The notes under the pieces: generated by a model | The model's database searches: none | What the model was told of the DNA's origin: nothing | The model's input: only the letters and a program-made list of their open reading frames with translations | Part shown: one piece after another, positions 24,320 through 35,735 of the stretch | How positions within the stretch are numbered: the stretch's first letter is position 1 | Layout of the letters: each line of letters opens with the position of its first letter | Position numbers and translations under genes: made by a program | Assembly (NCBI RefSeq): GCF_029784155.1 | Contig: NC_073691.1 | Location: forward strand, 27,385,976 to 27,449,975 | Length of the DNA: 64,000 bases | Direction of reading: 5' to 3' | Source: Uranotaenia lowii | Taxonomy: Eukaryota; Arthropoda; Insecta; Diptera; Culicidae

Positions 24320-26330
24320 GAATTCCGAACTGATGTTCTCGTTCTTGTACTTAAACGAAAGAGAACCATGTTTGAACAATAGAGAGCTCAATTGACTTCC
24401 TTTAGGAACTCTGAGAGTAACAGAGAATGTTTTAGATTTGAAACTTGAACAACACATTCAACCGTCGCCATTCATTGAAGATTCTAGAATTAAGATAATA
24501 ATTTAGATTAAGTTATTACCGGAGTGCCAACTTAACAAACCATCAACGACGCCACACACCTAGCCTAGCTTCTAGCTTTGTGAGTAGCTTTCGGGAAAAA
24601 ACATTGACTCACAGGCACAGACTTCAGGACACAATTTATGAATTACAATCAATTTAAAAAACAATCATCGTTGAAGCCCGCGCGCCGAGGCCGTTTGTGT
24701 ATCGGATTTCGGTCCAATCGCTCCCACCTTCATATAGGTTACACCTTCGTCCATATTTTTTTTTCTTATTCTCTTCGAAAACCGCCATCGAACTTCGATG
24801 AGCTGTCACAAGTACGCGCTCGCGAGCGCGCAAATCGATCGTAAATTGTCACAAACCGCAGCTGGAAACCAACCTTCGTGCCGGTTCAGTCGATCGGTCG
24901 ATCAAGCTACTAGACTAGACTAGAACACATTAGCCGGCCCCAAACTGATTGGATTACCCGGACAATCGGTATAAATCTTTGGCCGTGCCGATTTGCCGCC
25001 GCAGCTTGCATTGCGCGCATTTCAACGCGGCGTCGCAGTGCAAATTTATATGAAAAGAAAACCAATCGAGTAATTAGTAAGAACATGCACTTGAACATGA
25101 TCCGGATTTGCGAGCGAGCGAGCGAGCTAAAACTATCGTGACACCCCCCGTTGAGGATCGCATATACACAGCTGGACACGCTTTGATCGACAAGTAATGG
25201 AAATGAGATTTCCCTCCTTCCTGGGTTTTGTTTATGGATGGGTTGTCAAATTAGGGTGCGGTTTTTTCTAACTTGAGGGTGTTTCCAGAATGAACATACT
25301 GAAAATTTGCATCCCAACAATCCGGCTCGAAGGACCAAAAAAATCTTACTTCCGAAGCTTGATACCGGTACCGGTGAGTAAGAATTTGTTGCAGTTCTTA
25401 AGACGTTTAAAATGTCAGAAATCCTTCATATGGTCCTTCGAACCGGATCCTTTTCCTTGGTCGGAACCATTCTTGTCAACACAAGTGTCGTCAAAAGTAT
25501 TTTCATGGACAAATAATACCTCAGACTATCGGTAGCCTTCATTATCGACAAAAAAAGAATCCGGCTCGAAGGACCAAGATGGATAGGATTTCCGAACCGA
25601 TACCCGTACTACTTTAAGGCATGGGAACGCAATTCCGCGCAAGGTCACCGGTCACCTTGCGGGCGATAAGAAAGGGCAGGAATCTCTTTTAAACTGATGA
25701 TAAAAAGAAGCATTGCTCGCCCTCCAGCCCGGAGCAAAACAAGTTTCTGCGGTTTGTTTTCCAAACGTCGTCGATCAGTAGGGTTGTTTAAAGTCGAGAT
25801 CCTCCTGGCTGTCTAGGTTGTCCAGATTGTTGTTGTTTCTGACTGTTTTAAGTGTGTTTACCATATGTGTGTGTCCAGTACTTAAAACCGCAACAGGAGG
25901 AACGCCATCAACCAGAAATAATGACGATATTAAGCACAATTACGAGCGGATGGATGGGTGCAATTCTTTTATCTCGGATATCCACTGTCCGTAGATCCTC
26001 GAGGACAGGAACACGCACTTTTGCCTTCTGCGAGCAAGCAAACAAGCAAGCACATGCCCTCGAGAATCGACAAAAGGAAATTGAATTGATGGATATCGTG
26101 ATTGGAAAATGAAAATCTGTTCCATTCCTTTGGATGGATGATTAAAGGTGCCCGGGATCGATGTATTTGCAATTATTGCATCTTGATTTCATTGTTGTGG
26201 CGATGAAAAAATTAAGAGTGGTGAAACAGTGAATATGAAAAAATCGATAGAAAACGAGTGTGGTATGAATAGAAAAACCAACAACTTAGGAAAGGACAAA
26301 TGTTTAAGGTTGTTGAACTAATTAATCAAA
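24320..26330. other. Mostly unique DNA with the inverted motif copies
   Basis: Normal-complexity DNA. 24790-24960 is GC-rich (CGCGCTCGCGAGCGCGC, then TTCAGTCGATCGGTCGATC, initiator-like on plus), which could be regulatory, but no transcript structure can be supported. No coding region is recognised. Confidence 0.45.
25316..25575. repeat. Three more copies of the TCCGGCTCGAAGGACC motif, one inverted
   Basis: ATCCGGCTCGAAGGACCA occurs at about 25318 (plus), TGGTCCTTCGAACCGGATCC at about 25434 (inverted) and AATCCGGCTCGAAGGACCA at about 25556 (plus). The 25434-25573 pair matches the 24189-24310 pair in spacing and in the following CTTTT and ACAAGTG words. Downstream of the plus copies a related TTCCGAA-GATAC-type sequence recurs, so the repeated unit is longer than the motif. 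Confidence 0.55.
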
Positions 26331-27270
26331 GTTTTATTTAATTTAGATATTAAAAACATAAAATATTTTGAGTTTTTTAGCAGATTTCTTCAAATTTGTG
26401 TAGATTTTGTAAAATTTTGTTGATTTTAACAGATTTTAGTTAAATGAGCATTCAAAACCTTCCATATTCTCCAAAAATAAAAAAAAACAGGGATCAATTT
26501 GAATTTTATTGTTGTTTGCAAATTTTTGTAGTTTTATTTTGTTGATTTTTGTAAACTTTTTTAGATTGTTGTATATTTTTTTAGATTTTTTTTTGTGGAT
26601 TGTTGTATTAATAGATCTATGAAGATTGTGGTTAGATTTTTGGAAATGTATGTTTTTTTTTAACAATTTAGTAGATTTCTGAAATTTTTAGTTGAATGAT
26701 GTAAATTTTTGTAGAAATCCCTGTTGATATCTAGTATTTTTTCGATGATTTTTGAATGTTTTTTTTTTTAATTTATGTTGATCTTTGTTCATTTTCATTA
26801 ATCTTTGTATTAATTGTACATTGTTCATAATTTTTGAAAATTCTAAGTGTACTCCTGCAGTTTTAAAGGTTGATTTTGTAGATTTTTGAAAATATGTTAT
26901 TATTAATTTTTGTTGATTTGCGGTTTATATTGAAGATTTTTCTTTTTTTTTGTACACTTTTTATTTGATTTTTGTAAATGTCGTTTATTTATTGTTGATA
27001 AGAACAAAAAAAAGACTTTCATAGATCTTAGGAGATTTAGGTTGATTTATGTATATTTCTGTTGATTTCTTTATATTTTCGTTCTGACCCGAATGACTTA
27101 TAAGGTTAAAAAGTCATTAATAAATATTATTATTATTATTTATATTTTCGTTGATTATTACCTTACTCTACATATTTTGATTTTCGTAGAACATTGCTAT
27201 AATATAATTAACTTACTTTTCGTCGATCGTTGTTCGATTTTGTTGAATTTTGAAAATTTAAGTCAATTTA
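26331..27270. repeat. Decayed T-rich repeat (TTGATTTTTGTAGATTT-like)
   Basis: Loose, irregular copies of TTGATTTTTGTAGA words fill this T-rich stretch and lead into the regular satellite at 27.27 kb. It may be an older, degraded border of that array or a separate low-complexity expansion. Confidence 0.5.
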
Positions 27271-27274
27271 AGTA

Positions 27275-28130
27275 GATTTTTGTCATTTTTGTCGTTTTTG
27301 TCATTTTTGTCATTTTCATCATTTTTATCATTTTTGTCATTTTTGTCATTTTTGTCATTTTTGTCGTTTTTCGTCATTATTGTCATTTTTGTCATTTTTG
27401 TCATTTTTGTCATTTTTGTCATTTTTGTCATTTTTGTCATTTTTGGCATTTTTGGCATTTTTGTCATTTTTGTCATTTTTGTCATTTTTGTCAATTTTGT
27501 CATTTTTGTCATTTTTGTCATTTTTGTCATTTTTGTCATTTTTGTCATTTTTGTCATTTTTGTCATTTTTGTCATTTTTGTCATTTTTGTCATTTTTGTC
27601 ATTTTTGTCAATTTTGTCATTTTTGTCATTTTTGTCATTTTTGTCATTTTTGTCATTTTTGTCATTTTTGTCATTTTTGTCATTTTTGTCATTTTTGTCA
27701 TTTTTGTCATTTTTGTCATTTTTGTCATTTTTGTCATTTTTGTCATTTTTGTCATTTTTGTCATTTTTGTCATTTTTGTCATTTTTGTCATTTTTGTCAT
27801 TTTTGTCATTTTTGTCATTTTTGTCATTTTTGTCATTTTTGTCATTTTTGTCATTTTTGTCATTTTTGTCATTTTTGTCATTTTTGTCATTTTTGTCATT
27901 TTTGTCATTTTTGTCATTTTTGTCATTTTTGTCATTTTTGTCATTTTTGTCATTTTTGTCATTTTTGTCATTTTTGTCATTTTTGTCATTTTTGTCATTT
28001 TTGTCATTTTTGTCATTTTTGTCATTTTTGTCATTTTTGTCATTTTTGTCATTTTTGTCATTTTTGTCATTTTTGTCATTTTTGTCATTTTTGTCATTTT
28101 TGTCATTTTTGTCATTTTTGTCATTTTTGT
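27275..28130. repeat. 9-bp satellite array C (ATTTTTGTC, i.e. ATGACAAAA inverted)
   Basis: About 90 units of CATTTTTGT, almost perfect from 27440 on, with rare variants (TTTTGGCAT near 27445, single GTCAATTTT units near 27490 and 27607). The reverse complement is ATGACAAAA, the unit of the arrays at 38.4-41.2 kb. Frames on both strands stay open (TKM, SFL, VIF repeats) because of the period and are not genes. Confidence 0.95.
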
Positions 28131-29985
28131 TGATTTCGGTTTATTTCTGTCAATTTCATCATATGATGCGATGTGAGATTTTTGAAATGAAGAATTCAAA
28201 TTGCACACCATCCCCCTTACGGAGGAATGCTTTAGTTCAACTTCACAAGTGTTTCACGATTGAGAGGAAGAATATTTCAAAACAGATTCCTGTGCTTTAA
28301 CAAAAGTTCAAACTAAGTAAGTGTTGTTCTTTCTGAAGGCTCTGTATGAGGTTTCCTCATTAAGAAGGAAAGTTTATTAGGATTATGAAAGCAACAGTGG
28401 AAACCACTTCAAGTTTGAATCAACCGGTGACGACTTCCTCGGCTTCTAAATCAGAGCTGTTGCATGTTGTTGTTCGGCGGGATTATTTATGGACCACCAC
28501 TGCTCGTGATGTGTGTGGTCTGGTCCTGCTGCGCTATCACTCACGAAATGAAATCCAGAACTAGAACACAACCTTCGCGCCATTTCCTAGACCCGCGCGG
28601 CCTGGACTTTCTTCCAAAACCACTAAACTGCAAACCGGCCCCTTCTGGGTGTTCTATATTTTGTTTTAATGTTTTATTTTTTATCCCCATCGCCAAGTGT
28701 GGTAGGTAATTATAAATTAGCGGTCAGCACGAACTAACTGGTCCCAGGCGAGCACCTCTCAAATGCCAAATGCGTGACCGAGGGTTTTAGAAGCTCAGCC
28801 GCGTGTTAAAAGTGGCGCCTCAAAAAAAAAAAAAAATACGCCTGACGCCTGAAGGTTCGCGGAAATCGAGAGTTACCTGAATGAAATGCAGTTAGTTGGG
28901 GAGAGTTTTGTAAGCATCAACGTCCGTCGTTAGGCAGGTCATTAAGTGCAAAGCTGTGTTACCGTTTCACTTTCAAAGGCATATATGGCCTTTTTAAGTT
29001 GTAGGGCCATCCAGAACCAGATGGTCGTCCACTTTGAGGTTATGGAAGAATTCTACCAGTTAACGACAAAGTACTGTTTAGAACTTAACGATTTTATTGA
29101 CTTAAGGCAACATTTCACAATCCGTTTGCATATCGTTTGAGACGTTTCGTAGCGGATGCTGGGTGTTAATAGTTCAACTTCATTAGCGAAGTTTTCGTTG
29201 AAGGGAAGGGTAGCCGGTTTGACAATTTTTCTCTAACGTTTAATTACTTTGCACGCTGCTAAGTGCTATAAAAGTAATAAAACTCATAGCTGCACGCTGT
29301 TGACATCGTTGATCGCCTCCTCCATGAGAGGGGAAAATTGATGATTGAATTAAAGCCGATTGACGGGGTTACAAATTCTCTCTGCAAATACAGATCATAA
29401 AGTGATCTAATTACGTACAAGGTAATTAAATTCAATTTAAAATCGATTTTGCTATCTGAATGTTATCTTGATTAATGGTAAAAAGATTTAAATTGGATTT
29501 GATTCTGTGAACATAAATCTGAATCTGTAACACTGTTAGAAAATGATATCCACTGTATGCTATGCAACCTATAATAGTTAAAAATATTCAAAATCACAAC
29601 TTTAAAACCAGTCGATGAAGATCAGTTTGCGTCAAAAATGTATAACTCACTCTTAGATATTAAACAGAATTCTGACGACTTATGACAAGTTTATCTTTTT
29701 TGTTAGTTTGAATGATAAATTACAATTATTTGCAGAAAATCTCATGTCCGAATTTGGATTATTTTTCATCCAATAATTTCCATTGACATCTCCTATGAAT
29801 TATTGTTCTTCAACTCGTCCACTCATATTCCACTTTTCTTGAACGACATCTCTCATAATTAACAACCTAAGCGATGAAGAAGAAATATGTTTTACAAACA
29901 GAAATGAAAATATAGTTTAAAAATTTCATTTTGGCATAATGATTTTAGGTTTGAAAAATCCGGCTCGATGGACCAAAAGCAAGGG
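28131..29985. other. Unique DNA, no supported gene
   Basis: Normal-complexity DNA. An 81-codon plus-strand frame at 28464-28709 starts with hydrophobic residues but lacks any recognisable domain, splice or promoter support. A copy of the ATCCGGCTCGATGGACCA motif lies at about 29957, just left of the TTAA element. Confidence 0.5.
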
Positions 29986-30671
29986 TTAACACTAGAAAGA
30001 CCGCACCAGTCAAAATGACTGGTTGGACACTTTGTTTGTTGAATATCTTTTACATACTTCGCTTTAAAAATTCGCAAAAAATACGACTTTTCATGAATTT
30101 TGAATCTCTACAAAACTGTGTATTTTTTATTTCACTAGCACTTTTAATAAGCGAGAAAAATTTCGCCATGGACACTCGGACCGTGACCAGTCAAAATGAC
30201 TGATAAAATTCAAAACCCTATAACTCAAACAAGATAAATTTTTTTCGCTTGCTTTTGGTTTTATTTGCAAGCTACATTCAAGACAATGTATCCTAGTTGA
30301 TTTATGGTGGGCAGAAGTGTGTCATTCGTTATGAAATTATTGATTTTCGATGCGAAGTCGTGATGATTTGAAGAAAAAGATCTCGGAATGTCCGCTGTGT
30401 GGCGCTTCAAGCACTTGACTCCCAATTTTTTTGGTTTGTTTTGTTGCTCAACTATAATTGAACTCTCTGTCAAAATTTGGCGAAAATTCATCAAGATTTG
30501 TAAAAGTTATGTTAGATTTAATACATGTCCATTCGAGTAATCGAGTAGTTTTAGGTGATAAATATGTTTTATACTAAACTAGAATGAGTAAAATTATTAT
30601 GAATTGAGTACTTATTTATTCAAATTTGAAGACATCAGCTATGAAACTGAATAATTCAAATGATATTTCAG

Positions 30672-31920
30672 CGTGGGTGCACGATATTTTCTTATATGTT
30701 GGTTATACACCATGGGTGCACGGATTCACCGCAGTTTCTGCCCAAGTATGCATTCTTAGATTACTAGGCTCGACAAATTTCCAATGCAAGTTCACTTACA
30801 GGTATTCCGGCACCCGTGTATATACCTGGCCAGCTGGCAACTGATTGAACATTCTTATTATAAGAGGAAACACATCTTACCTGTCGGCAACTCATGGGGT
30901 TTGAACCCAAGAATTTTCTTGCCGATACAAGGAATCGAACCCAGTACGCCTGGCATACCTAGACCAGAATCGTGCCAGCCTATCTGATATACCTCATCGG
31001 ATGCGGATATTTCAACATGGGTGCACGAAATGGCTGCAAATTCGCCGTTGTAAATTATATAGAGTGAAATAGTTTTCAAATTGCTTCAAAACACAACATA
31101 TTTTTGAGTTAGATGTGATAGGTATTTGAAATGCAATATTTGTCAATCGAAAAACTTTTAAAGAAAAACAAATCAACGTGTACATTTGACAATGTTGATT
31201 CATCACTCACTTGGTCCATGGTAACCGTTTTCCAATTTCTTGGATGTTGATCAGATCTTATAAGATAAATGTACGATTGCAACCTGTTTTGTAATAATAA
31301 ATGAATAAATTTATTATTTCAAGATAAAATTGAAATATTTCTTTTCCAGGAATGAAAAAACGGAACTTTAAATAAAAATCGTTATTTAAATCATTATATC
31401 TCAACATGAAAGACATGGTTTCGACTTTGGTTTGCTTTGTAAAAATGCTTTTTAAAAATTTTCAAAAAGTCCAATATTTGATTTAACACGGTGAATCCGT
31501 GCACCCATAGTGAAAAACCATGTATATAATACAAATTTTTATTTGAATCTATAAAAGTCTTTATTCTTTACCTTTAGCATGCAAAAAAATTGATTTTGGA
31601 TGAATAGCGGTGAATCCGTGCACCCATGGTAAATTGCTCTATTTATAGAAAAAATATGCTTCAAAACCTACAATATCAGGTATAATTTATAGGCAACGTG
31701 TTGAAAAATTTCAGAGCGATGGATGCTAGAAAATATCTACTAAAACAAAACTGAAGTGAAACTGTGCACCCATGGTCAATATCCATAGCCGTCTAACATG
31801 ATTTTATAATTAGATTGATATTGTGTTTTAATTTTTTGATAATTATAAGAAATATTCATTTTATGACATACATGCATTCGTCAACTATGCCAAAGTGAGG
31901 TGATTCCGTGCACCCATGGT
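30672..31920. repeat. Seven copies of the CATGGGTGCACGGATTCACC motif, arranged as inverted halves
   Basis: Copies near 30673, 30711 and 31016 read GGGTGCAC on plus; copies near 31491, 31610, 31763 and 31900 read GTGCACCC. The best ones, 30711-30730 and 31610-31629, are full inverted matches. They lie inside the TTAA element and may mark a second, nested element of about 1.25 kb or transposase-binding sites. Confidence 0.7.
30850..31000 (-). mobile_element. tRNA-related (SINE-like) sequence
   Basis: On the minus strand, GGTTCGATTCC at 30941-30931 is a perfect Pol III B box, preceded by GGCTGGCACGATTCTGG, an A-box-like word, at an appropriate distance. A second GGGTTCAAACCCC lies about 30 bp further on. 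Inverted words (CTGGCA with TGCCAG) suggest remnants of a folded tRNA-like head. It is too diverged to be a working tRNA and sits inside the TTAA element, so a SINE head is the likeliest reading. No A-rich tail was defined. Confidence 0.5.
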
Positions 31921-32090
31921 GAAAAAATATTTCCATTTTATAACAAAAATGATATCGAATAAATAACAAAACCATTTCAAAAGAAAAAAGTTAAAAATAT
32001 TATGATATAAAAAAATTCCCCTTTACCAGTCATTTTGACTGGTCACGGTCCGAATAGGTATATTCAATTTGCCGTTCCTTCTAGTGTTAA

Positions 32091-34165
32091 AGGTAAAACC
32101 TAAAATATGAACAAGGATTGAAAAACATCACAATGATTTTTTTTATTTTACATTTGTGTCCCAATGCCAAAAGATTCTCAAAGAATAATTTACGATAGTT
32201 TAGTAAAAACTAAACACAATTTCATACATAGAATGCAATTGACCAAAATCGTCCTTATTCGGCCAAAACTAACATAACACGAAAGTAAGAATGAAAAAAT
32301 TCCAAAAATGACAATAATTACATAAATTGCAAGAATGACAAAAATGACAACAATGATTGAAATGTGATAAATTATAAAAATTTCAAATTTTCCAAGAAAT
32401 ACAAAAATTATAAAATTACCAAAAATGTTATAAATAAAAAAAAACCAAAATTTCAACTAAAAATATTTAAATTATGGCGAAAATTACAAAACTAAATATC
32501 AGACAAAAGTTACAATTATAAAAAAACAATAAAAACAAATACTACAAAAAATACATGTTTAACAAAAATAACATAAGTAACCAAAATGAAAAAAATTACA
32601 AAAATACTTAAACTACAAAAATTAATGATGATCACAATGATTACAGAATGAATAACAAAAATGGAACAAAATTTGAAAAAAATATATAAAAATAAGACAA
32701 AAATGTTTCGAACATGAGACAATACGAAACAAGAAACAAACAAAAATGAAAGAAAAAGAAATAAATTTCAGACGAAAACGTGAAATCGTTAAAAAAAATT
32801 TTATGTAAGGAAAACAAGTTGGTTTGTGTATAGCACAAAAATTCGCAAAATCCTCAAGAATAAAGAACTTTTGCATTCATTTTCAAAAGCCTGAAAATTA
32901 AATTTGATCGATTTCAAAACTGAAAAAAATATTTTAAAAACAAATTATCTTTTCTTCGTTTAACGCTCCGGCATTCAAAAATTTTTTTTCCAAGAAGACT
33001 ACTAACATCACAAAAAGGCAAATTGTTTTTTAAATGTCTTTATTTGTTTCAATTCATCATTACATTTATATTACATTTTTACATTAAATTAGGTGTTCAG
33101 TTCAATAATGAACTTTTAGAGCCCTATAGTTTACTAATCACTAAAATTTATTTATTTGACTTAAATTTGCTGAGCGCCATCAAGCATTTTTATGTAGGAG
33201 AACATCCTGTAGTGTCAAAAATATTTTAAACTTAAAACTATCCTAAAACTAAACTAATTATAAAGAGAACGAATCTCTGCGATGGAAGACTGAAAGCAAA
33301 TTTTATTTTTAAGAAGACTGACCTACACCCAAAAAGGCATAAATGTCTAAAAGTTAAATAAGAAATAAAGGTTTAAATTTTCTCTAATGTTTATAAATTT
33401 TTGCAAAAAATTAAGTATCGTTTTATAAAACCAAAAGCTAAATATTTTTTTGTAATTAAAATTCTATACAAATTTTCATTTATCTTCGAGAATCTAAAAA
33501 GAATTTTTCTAAATTGACTTCTGTAAATCAACAAAAACTCATAAAAAACGTCAAAACCGAAAAACCAAAATAAATTGACGAAAAAAATTGATGTTTCGAC
33601 AAAAAGCATAAAAAATGTTCAAAATCAATAGTCAACATAAAATAAAACAAATGCGACAAATATCAACAAAATCGACAAAATGATCAAAGACAAAGAAAAC
33701 GACAATAAGCAAACATTCAAAAAAAAAAAAATTAAAAACGAAACAAAAATCTAAAAATTTACAAAAATGAGAATAATTGACAATAATCGAAAGAAATCAC
33801 AAATCACAAAATGAAAAAAAAAATCAACCAGAAATAGTTCACATAACTATGCTTTGCTCAACAAAATTCGTTTGAAAAAAAAAACAAAACGAAAAATTAC
33901 ACACATTCTTATATTTCCACATCAAGTGTCGAAAAACTATTTTTTTTGACAAAAACATTGTGAAAAATCGATATTAAATTACATAAAGATTCAACAAAAA
34001 TTCAGTTTTATTAGTTGATGAGATTGACTTTTAAGATTTATTTAACTTTTTTACTGAGAAATAGGACTTAAAAAATCTTTTTTTTAATGGGCTATTCAAA
34101 TGTACCCAAAATAGATTTTGATTGTTTTGATTCGATAGTTAAAACGCCAAGAACACCTCCTTTTT
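32091..34165. other. AT-rich, partly repetitive spacer
   Basis: Very A-rich on plus. 32280-32760 and 33600-33830 contain scattered ACAAAAATGA-like words that look like degraded relatives of the ATGACAAAA satellite. 33000-33350 is plain AT-rich DNA. The open frames here are short and of extreme composition. Confidence 0.5.
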
Positions 34166-34169
34166 CCTT

Positions 34170-35735
34170 TCCTTTTTTTAGTATCAATCAAAACATTTCT
34201 ACTCTTCTCTTTATCACTCTGCTCTACTTTTCACAACTTCAGAGTGTACTTTTCTTTATTCTACTCTTTTTCACTCTTCAAGTTTCTACTGCATTCCGCT
34301 TAGCTTTTTTCTACTTTGCTCTAAACTACTCTTCTCTACTGCCATCAATTCTGCTCTGATGTACCTTACACTACTCCTTGTTTCTGTTTTCTTCTTTTAC
34401 ACTCTTATTTATTTCACTCTACAAGGTTCTTGTCTACTCTATTCTTCTTAACTCTATTTTATTCAACTCTTCTTAAATCAACTCCAATCTCCTCTACTCT
34501 ACTCTTCTCATCTATACACTTCTCTATTCTACTCCACTTTACTTTACTCTAATCTTCTCTAATCTACTCTACTTTACTCTTCTTTAGTCTACTCTATCTA
34601 CTCTACACTACTCAACTCTACTCTACTCCATTCTACTTTAAACTTCTCGACACTACTCTTCATTACTTTACGCTACTTTACTGAACTCTACTCTATTCTA
34701 TTCTACTCTACTCTTCTCTACTTCACTCTACTCTACTCTACTCTACTATACACTTCTCTATTCTACTTTATTCTACTCTAATCTTCTCTAATCTACTCTA
34801 CTTTACTCTTCTTTACTCTATTCTACTCTACTTTACTTTAATCTACTCTACTCTACTCTACTCCACTTTACTCTACTCTACGCAACTTCACTTTACTCTA
34901 CTCTTATCTTTTCTACTCTACTCTACTTTACTCTACTCTTATCCACTCTACTCTACTTTACTCTACTCTTATCCACTCTACTGTACTCTACTCTATATTA
35001 CTCTATTTAACTCTACTCTATTCAACTCTACTCTACTCTATTCTACTCTATTCTACTCTACTCTACTCTTCTCTACTTCACTCTACTCTACTCTATTCTA
35101 CTCTACTCTACTCTACTCTACTCTACTCTACTCTTCTCATCTCTTCTCAACTCTACTCTACTCTACTATACACTTCTCTATTCTACTCTACTTAACTCTT
35201 CTCTATTCTACTCTTCTCTACTTTACTCTTCTTTATTCTACGTTACTCTACTCCTTTCTACTCTACTCTTCTCTACACTAATCTATTCAACTCTACTCTA
35301 TTCCGCTCTCCTCTACTCTTCTCTACTCTACTCTACTCTACTCTACTCTTCTCTTCTCTTATCTATTCCATTCTTCTCTACACTACTCTTTTCAACTCTA
35401 CTTTGTTCTACTCCACTCTTCTCTACTCTACTCTACTTTACTCTACTCTACTCTATTCTACTCTACTCTACTCTATTAGACTCCACTCTTATCTAATCTA
35501 CTCTTCTCTACACTACTCTTTTCAACTCTACTCTATTCTTCTCTAATCTTTTCTACTCTATTTTTCTCTGCTCTACTCTACTCTCCTCTATTCTCCTGTA
35601 CTCTACTCTACTCTACTCAACTCTTCTCTACTTTGTTACGCTACTCTATCTTTCTCTACTCTACTCTGCTCTATTTTACTATTCTCTTCTGTACTCTGTT
35701 CTTTTCTACTTTCTTCCTCTTTACCCTGCTCTACA
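34170..35735. repeat. Pentanucleotide satellite (CTCTA)n, about 1.5 kb
   Basis: Imperfect tandem CTCTA (TAGAG on the other strand) with frequent TTCTA, CTTTA and TTCTC variants and some phase shifts; most regular between 34680 and 35500. A longer AATCTTCTCT/CTTTACTCTT pattern recurs at 34550, 34790 and elsewhere, indicating duplicated sub-blocks. It is unrelated to the 9-bp family. Confidence 0.93.

Larger units (their letters stand above)
29990..32086. mobile_element. piggyBac-like non-autonomous element, 2.1 kb
   Basis: The element is flanked by TTAA on both sides (29986-29989 and 32087-32090). Its ends are inverted: CACTAGAAAGACCG on the left and CACTAGAAGGAACG on the right when read inward, similar to the TTAA-CCCTAGAAAG end of the moth piggyBac element. 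Subterminally, TCGGACCGTGACCAGTCA occurs at 30176 and, inverted, ending at about 32054. The hairpin word ACCAGTCAAAATGACTGGT is at 30005-30023 and, complemented, at 32025-32043, with a third partial copy at 30186-30202. No transposase frame is present, so mobilisation would need an enzyme supplied in trans. The interior carries other repeats, described separately. Confidence 0.82.

Noticed and set aside
28464..28709. 81-codon plus-strand frame with a hydrophobic start
   Set aside because: It resembles a signal peptide at first sight, but no promoter, intron or poly(A) arrangement supports it and the rest is unremarkable.
30899..30941. tRNA gene suggested by B-box sequences
   Set aside because: Two B-box-like words occur but no acceptor stem or anticodon arm of a functional tRNA can be drawn; kept as a SINE-like remnant.
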